Part shown: in pieces, positions 57,800 to 64,000 of the stretch | How the letters are laid out: every line of letters starts with the position of its first letter | How positions within the stretch are numbered: position 1 is the first letter of the stretch | Source: Pteria penguin | Lineage: Eukaryota; Mollusca; Bivalvia; Pterioida; Pteriidae | Length of the DNA: 64,000 nucleotides | Direction: 5' to 3' | Assembly: GCA_035048485.1 (NCBI GenBank) | Contig: CM068584.1 | Location: 60,513,739 to 60,577,738 of the forward strand | Position numbers and translations under genes: made by a program | The notes under the pieces: generated by a model | Told to the model about the DNA's origin: nothing | Databases searched by the model: none | The model's input: the letters and a program-made list of their open reading frames with translations, nothing else

Positions 57800-60240
57800 A
57801 GAGAGTTCCTACCCGACTGTGTTAACCTTTGTATGCTTTCAATGCTTTTCCAATGGTTTTTTAGGCATCAGGCATGTGAAGCATGATCGAAAGCCTATAG
57901 GGATCGTAAAAATTTTACCTCTTCGAAGCATTTCCTGGCCAAATGTTATTCACGAAAGAAAATAGTACTTTCTTTTGAATGCTCATATTAGATTCTAGAA
58001 ATGCAATTATACTTCCTGATTGTCTTCTATTGCCTTGAAGCATTCATTCGTAGAAATGTTTAAAATGCAATGTGACGTAAATGACATACGTAAACATTGT
58101 GATTCATGATTAAATTGTGCGAAGGGTCAAATTCGACGTTTATGCTTTCGGATATCCTCGACCTTTTTCTTGAAAAAGGCGAGATTGTTCCGAATGTTGT
58201 TTATAAACTTGGATATCGGGGCGTAAGGATACATGATGTCATGCTTTAATTAAAGATCGATTTGTGAACTGTGCGCGTAGTTATGAGTATACAACTGTAG
58301 ATATAGCAGTGAATTGAATTTTGAAAGTTTGAACTGCATTTGCATTATTTGTTGTTAATAAACCTCAATGGTATATACAGTCCACTCTCGTTACAACGTC
58401 ACTCGAAATAACTGCATATTCCGAAATCGGGAGAAATCTGCCCGTAATAAAAGTACATGCTCTTATTTGTGTTCTTTATACCGGCATATTCGCCTTCTGG
58501 CTTCGGCAGCACGGAACAAATGTACATTTTCATACCAATTAAAATTCTCTACACCGGCAGACTACCTTAACTTCCGATCTAGGAGCTATCGACAAGGGAT
58601 TTCACGGCTGACCGCACCAAATATCCGGCACGCGATTTAATCTGTTATCTACCTTTTTTACAACGCACATGCGTTTACCTGTACATATGGCCAAGGATGT
58701 ATAGTTTAAGAACTAAACTATACTTCCCTGATATGGCTTCATTTGAAATAATAAAACACATGCAGGAACTGGAATATTCTACACTCAGTATTTCTACGTA
58801 AATATTTTATACATTACAAACACTGTACATATAAATTAAACAGAACACAATAGAGTTCGGTAATGACCGTAATTATAGTTGTCTCCAAGTTTATTAATTG
58901 AAAAATTTTGATTTATAAATTTTATACGAAATAGCAGCAATTCGTATATATTAGCAATTTCAAATTCGTTTAAACGGCAAAATTCAGAAATACAGACATG
59001 GCCGTTGTAACAAGAGTCACTGTACCAGAGTTGTTGGTGTACTCTATAGACTTGGGATTCCAAATTTCAAGGACTTGGAAATATTTACCATGATACCCCC
59101 GCCAAGGAAGTTGGGGGGGGGGGGGTTCTTCCTATATAGCAATCACCATGTCCGTCTGTCCGTGCGTCCCGATTCGTGTCCGCTTGATAACTTATGTACC
59201 ACAGGACTAAGGATGATCAAACTTGGTATGTAAATGTCTCGTGGGAACGGGATGTGTCCTGTACCAAGTACAAAAATTTGGTGACTGTGACCTTGGCTTA
59301 AGACTTCTTTGATAGTAAATCCTGGGTCACTTTGTGTCCGGAGCATAACTTTTTATTTGGTCAATGGATTTGGATAATACAGTTGGGTGCAGTCCTAACC
59401 TTACATTCAAGTGCACTTGGCAAGTGCACTTAAAGTTTAGTTTTTCGTCCTGAATACCAGTCATAAAGTTTAGTCAAGTGCACTTGATATTAAGTTTACT
59501 TTAAAGTAATTCGGTCTTCAAGTTACTATCACATGACACGAAGTTTACTTTTCACGTTTGTTTATTACAATAATCCAGTTTCGTATAACACGATAGAAAT
59601 AATTGTCATATTATGTACAATGGCATATTATATATATACGAGTCATGTAACTCGTCATCCAATATTACCACTTGTCTTGACAGTATTTTTTTTTTTTTTG
59701 TAATTTTATTGGTACTTATTTTATCACTTACTTGTTTTTCACTCCCATTTATTTCTGTTATTTATTTTCTCTGTCCTCTATCTATAACTTCTTATCACCT
59801 AGTCTAATTACCTCCAGTAGGTCAATGCAAATACATTTTAGGGGGCGCCACTTGACCTGTAAGCAAGCTGTTAGCTTGTGTTTGGCTCATTTCCTATTAG
59901 ATGGCGCATAGTGAAACGCTCATTATGTAGCCAATTCAAAAAACCAGTTTTTATTAGACTAGTGCTTTGTATATATTTTCTATCTTTCTTTTCGTGTCTT
60001 TATATTTATGTAAGTGTTTGTATGTGTGTGTCCTGAAGAGGAAGCAGATTGCTTCGAAAATCTGGCAATTTTTTAATTGTTTTAGTATCGTTATCGCTTA
60101 CCTGTGCTTTTATATTGACCCCTTATTCTCGAGCGATTTGCATTAACCTTCATTGAGGTTGATTCGATACTTATGAATAGTGAATGTTGTTACAATTTCC
60201 TTTTTAGTGCTTTTATATATATATATTATGGAAACCCTGA
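57800..60240. repeat. Gene-free stretch with dispersed repeats
   Basis: 59080-59360 holds a repeat with CATGTCCGTCTGTCCGTGCG and GTGTCCGGAGCATAAC, typical of mollusc dispersed repeats, next to a G run (59113-59125). Three near-palindromic CAAGTGCACTT(G/A) sites lie at 59408, 59421 and 59475. Poly-T runs are at 59688-59700. No genes. Confidence 0.55.
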
Positions 60241-60246
60241 ACCGAC

Positions 60247-60356
60247 ATGCGTTTTGCTTTTTGCTCTTTGCTTTTTGCTCTTTGTGTTTTGCTTTTTGCT
60301 TTTTGCTCTTTGTGTTTTGCTTATTGCTCTTTGCGTTTTGCTTTTTGCGTTTTACG
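60247..60356. repeat. Heptamer tandem repeat (GCTTTTT / GCTCTTT)
   Basis: About 15 units of seven bases, TTTGC(T/G)(T/C)-like. The open frame over it (CFLLFALCFLLF pattern) is a low-complexity artefact. Confidence 0.9.
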
Positions 60357-60419
60357 TCATCAATATTCGACCAATTAGATTCGCCGTTTCATCTCTGACA
60401 ATAGCATGGGCATGGAGTG

Positions 60420-61053
60420 TCGAAAGTGCGGCAAAAATCTCCCCCAAAATGAAAATGTTAAATTCTGGTTTAGTTGTGGTGATCGGGTGGATGCAACTAC
60501 TACAGGCAATGCCAGGCATCATAACAATATGAAGTGTATCCTTTCCTACCGACTAAACTGACAATTTAAATTTTGAGAAAGAGGATTGCGTGCCCATCAA
60601 TCACGCCTTCCAAACTTTAGCGATTTCTTAATTAGAGTTCTGAGATTCAATTAAAAAAGGGTATGGGCAATGCCACAAAAACATGCAGAAACCATCCACA
60701 CAGGACATTGGGAACTCATATACTGACATTACTGTACTAAATGTTTATTCGTCATAGACAGAATGTTCCCTTCCTGTTGCCTAAATTGATATACAATAGG
60801 TGAAAATAAACAAGAATCCTTACTTTCAGGAGACTAAACAAACATTGTCTTAAGTCCCAGGGAGCGGCATATATGTAAATGAATAAAATAGTATAATGTA
60901 ATATCCCTAATTTCCAACAATCGCTTTTATATTCAAGCGATCGCTGAAAATCAATAATTTGGGCAAACTTCCAATAAAATCATAATCATCGTTTATAGAA
61001 TGCGTGTGCCAGGCAGTCGGAGCATTCTTTTCCTTAACTACTATAATTCAAAG
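60420..61053 (+). other. Upstream region of the integrase-core gene
   Basis: No clear first exon. A candidate acceptor precedes 61054. No promoter motif is convincing. Confidence 0.35.
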
Positions 61054-63466
61054 ATGACGAAAAGATAGCGGAACTGTTTCATATGGGGTTTTCCATCAAA
61101 GAAATAACAGCAACATTAATGTACAGATTCGGAATAAAGAGAAGGTTTGTAACTATTATGTATACAAATTAAATTTTCAGCAACCCCCCCCCCCCCAAAA
61201 AAAAAACCCCTCCAATTCTGATTCTTGTAGTAAATTACCTGTCATGATGCCCATACGGTCTTCCCCTTTTCACCTTGAAACATTGAACAAATTCAAAATA
61301 TTGCTTTAATCGTCGCAACTTATAATCACCAGGCCCCTTAGCATTGAATCTATTGGTCAAATAAATGGATCGGCAGAGTAACTTCAGCTGACCAGAGGTG
61401 GATGTAGAGACCCTCGGACACCTCCCCCTTTTCACCCAAATTTATTGATTCACAATGCTCCTTTTATGTTTTTTTTTTAGCTTTTTTTTTAATCTGACAT
61501 TTTTATTTTTCTTTTCTTTTCATATTGTATTTTTTCTAATTTGCCTTATATGATTGAATTGTATTACTAGCACCCGGCAGATCGAGAGAAGACTTCGAGC
61601 GATGAAGCTCGGGAAAAGAAGGCAAGAAAGCGACATTGAATCAATCATTGAAGCAATATCTGCAGAATTGAGGGGCTCTGGTAAAAACCATGGAATTAAA
61701 CTAATGTGGCATTGTTTGCAACGGAAGCATAAGCTTGTAGTAAGGAGGCAAGTGCTATTTTAGGTTCTATAAATTATTTCATACATTTATATAAATACCC
61801 TGCGTGTTGCATGGTTTCTTCGGGATACCCAGTCTAATTCATTTTCAACGTCTCCGTAAACATATGAAAAAGTGTAATGTAATTTAAGAAATAACTTTGA
61901 CATACTATGCAGTAAATCAATGACGTTACAACAGATAACAGCTTCATGTCTAGTATGTTTGCATAAATCGTGGATCAACTAGAGCTCTACTCAAAATCGC
62001 CCATTATTAGCATGTTTTTAATGAATGTATATGATTATAAAAAATAATTGCACCTAAGATTAGTATATTCCAACAGAATTGCGAAATCGTGTGATGTGAT
62101 TGTCTCGAATATTAGTTACCAAATGTACAAGGTTCGATATATAATATAAAGGATCAGTGTGCACTTGGGCATAAGGATACGAAGCGAAGCCGAAGACGTC
62201 ACAGGGACCCGAAGTTGTGCATATTATCCACAGAAAGTAATAATATAGCCATGGAGATTGAACGGAGAATTGAGGCGTACCCGTTTTTCACTCTCCATGG
62301 CTATATTATGACTTTCTCTGGATAATATGCACAACTCCGGTTCCCTGTGGACGACGTTGATGTTTTATGCAGTCTTATATATAACGAATTTATCATATCC
62401 ATGACCCTTTTCATGAATGACACGCTGTTTTTCTTGACGTTCCATTTCATTTTTATTACGATGAGAGTAGGCTATCTGGCCGCATAGGACTGAGACAATC
62501 ATGTGATACAATTTACGCAATCATTATGGAAGAATTTAGTCCGAGATGCAATAGAAGTTGTAGAATTCTGTTATTTTCAGGAAAACAGTTAGAGACATCA
62601 TGGATCATCTCATGCCCAATGAATTGCAAAATAGGAAAGGCAATAAGCTGAAAAGACGGATATATAATGCAAAGGGTCCAAACCATGTCCTGCATGCTGA
62701 CCAGTATGATAAATTAGCACCATTTGGGTTCTATATACATGGTGCCATTGACGGATTTTCAAGAAAGCTTGCATGGCTATCCGTTGGTAACACCAATAGA
62801 GACAGTGCAGTCATTCTTCGTTTTTATCTTCGGTTCATACAATCAATAAGAGGTCTTCCTAAGATAATTAGAACAGATGGTGGGACCGAGAATGTTTTGA
62901 TGCTAAAGGTACACGATTTGTTGCACCAACACATAGGAAGTACACATACATGCTGCATAGTTGGACGATCGGTTCATAACCAACGAATTGAACGTTTCTG
63001 GGGTTACGTAAGACATCATTTCACCCAACGATGGATCGATTTCTTTTACGATCTCCTCCATGAAAATCTGTACAATCCTAACAATGATGTTCATTACGAA
63101 TTACTGCAATTTTGCTTCACCGGGGTCCTGACTGGGGAACTACACGATTTACATTTAGAATGGAATCATCATAGAGTACGAAGAACAAAGGGATCTACAT
63201 GTCAAGGGGGTATACCTGAAGTTTTATTCACAGTACCAGAGTTGCATGATGCATATGACCAAAAATGTTATATACACGATGATTTGATATACTTTACAGA
63301 CACAACTCTAGGAAATTCGCTGAGAGAATATGGATGCACTGACCAATTTGCTGAAATATGTCTTGAAATAGTGGATATCAAGGGCTTGGATATACCACAA
63401 AATATGGAAGAAGCATTGGATCTCTATGGGAATTTATTCCTAATTTTCGAGACTCCCGATCTATAG
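61054..63466 (+). CDS. Integrase-core (DDE) domain protein, three exons, 5' end not seen
   Basis: Exons: 61054-61144, 61571-61747, 62581-63466 (384 in-frame codons including the stop). Exon 1 gives DDEKIAELFHMGFSIKEITA and FGIKR. Exon 2 completes an HTH-like STRQIERRLRAMKLGKRR and GSGKNHGIKLMW. Exon 3 holds the catalytic core: HADQYDKLAPFG (first D), FGFYIHGAIDGFSRKLAWL, IRTDGGTEN (second D) and NQRIERFW (third E). Intron 1 is GT-AG; intron 2 begins GC (ag|gcaagt) and ends AG, a GC-AG intron. The core is complete and the exons keep frame. It resembles the widespread animal integrase-core proteins with a C-terminal region containing PEVLFTVPELHDAYD. Whether it is a mobile element or a domesticated gene is not known. 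The start codon lies upstream, in an exon I could not place. Confidence 0.8.
62197..62353. repeat. Long inverted repeat inside intron 2
   Basis: Arms of about 60 bases (62197-62257 and 62294-62353) contain AGTTGTGCATATTATCC and its inverse, and TAATATAGCCATGGAGA and its inverse, with about four mismatches. The spacer is about 36 bases. Transcribed with the gene, the intron would form a long hairpin. Confidence 0.85.
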
Positions 63467-64000
63467 TAAGATAAATTGAAATTGACGGATTGAGACACTC
63501 CATGAATTTTGGTTTAAACAGTATTCATTGTAAATAGTTTACAAGATATAGAGAAACCTTGCATAAATTAGTTTAGATTGAGCAACAAGTTGAAAACTTA
63601 TATTCAACTTATATTCATGAATTTTGTACCAAAATGACCTTGATAATTACTTTTTCTGTGAAATTATTTATACATGTGGCAGGTGATATACATGCATACA
63701 TTCTCAGAATCTCGCAATTAGTGCAATGCACCCAGATTAAGTAGATGCAATTTTTTTCTGTCAATTCTGATTATGCTGCTCCATGTTATTTTTGGTCATT
63801 AATGAGACACGAGAAATGTACTTTTCGTGAATAAAAAGTTATGTCCCATAAAAGGGTGTATATTTTTTTAATCTGTGAATATGAAAGCAAGGTAATGACA
63901 TTAATGGAAAAAGTTACTATCGCTGAAAACCAGCATTGTATTGCCATTTACACTATGAATGAAATTTAACCATTGACTTTATTTCAGATTTATGTCCTCT
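63467..64000. other. 3' flank of the integrase-core gene
   Basis: AT-rich; no gene recognised. AATAAA-type signals lie at about 63831 (gaataaaaag). The window ends shortly after an acceptor-like tttcag at about 63987, with no exon readable. Confidence 0.4.

Noticed and set aside
60173..60532. Hydrophobic ORF with C-F-L-L-F-A repeats resembling membrane helices
   Set aside because: It is the translation of a heptamer tandem repeat.

Overview
This is eukaryotic DNA, most likely from a bivalve mollusc. The support is indirect: AT-rich sequence with GT-AG introns, tRNA-derived SINEs whose tails read like TGATGTTAAACAAC, dispersed imperfect repeats carrying TCAAGGTCA, and transposon proteins of kinds I associate with molluscs (ISL2EU-like THAP/DDE, EEP-bearing Helentron, I/Nimb-like LINE, Mutator-like DDE). 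No rRNA, functional tRNA, CRISPR array or prokaryotic operon was seen. Most coding signal is transposon-derived. Three spliced genes look intact among broken ones. Family names come from reading motifs without database searches.

Layout. 0.2-3.8 kb: pieces of two decayed THAP/ISL2EU-like DNA transposases plus a SINE. 4.8-7.5 kb: a broken HECT-like domain (minus), an unrecognised ORF and a damaged PHD-like exon (minus). 8.4 kb: a SINE. 11.2-11.8 kb: a frameshifted BEN-like terminal region (minus). 12.97-19.97 kb: the most notable gene, nine exons on the plus strand that join without a break into 955 codons, with a Mutator-like DDE transposase domain followed by a complete DEDDh 3'-5' exonuclease domain. 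20-26.7 kb: repeats and a SINE inserted with a target duplication.

27.2-30.8 kb: an intact three-exon minus-strand gene of 302 codons, probably an OB-fold nucleic-acid-binding protein. Directly upstream on the same strand, 31.7-38.2 kb, is a Helentron (endonuclease-bearing Helitron). Its order is signal-like segment plus 2A-like motif, OTU/C76-like cysteine protease, Zn/DUF6570-like region, HUH Rep, Pif1-like helicase and EEP endonuclease. It is broken by several frameshifts and a stop.

41.5-46.8 kb: a near full-length LINE on the plus strand (zinc-knuckle ORF1, APE endonuclease, reverse transcriptase, RNase H, C-terminal zinc motif). Its 3' end abuts an older minus-strand LTR element (46.8-about 50.7 kb). 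That element has a putative LTR, a primer binding site, an SGNH-hydrolase-like ORF, gag, a CCCAAAA slippery site and a protease segment; its reverse transcriptase and integrase are not seen. 51-60 kb is gene-poor, with a foldback element, a LINE tail, a MULE-like terminal exon and microsatellites. 61.05-63.47 kb: an intact three-exon integrase-core (DDE) gene with a GC-AG intron, which holds a long inverted repeat.

How they work together: no multi-gene host pathway is evident. The functional groupings are within elements: Rep, helicase, nuclease and protease with a possible single-strand-binding partner; LINE with SINEs that share its 3' end; transposase with exonuclease in one polypeptide.
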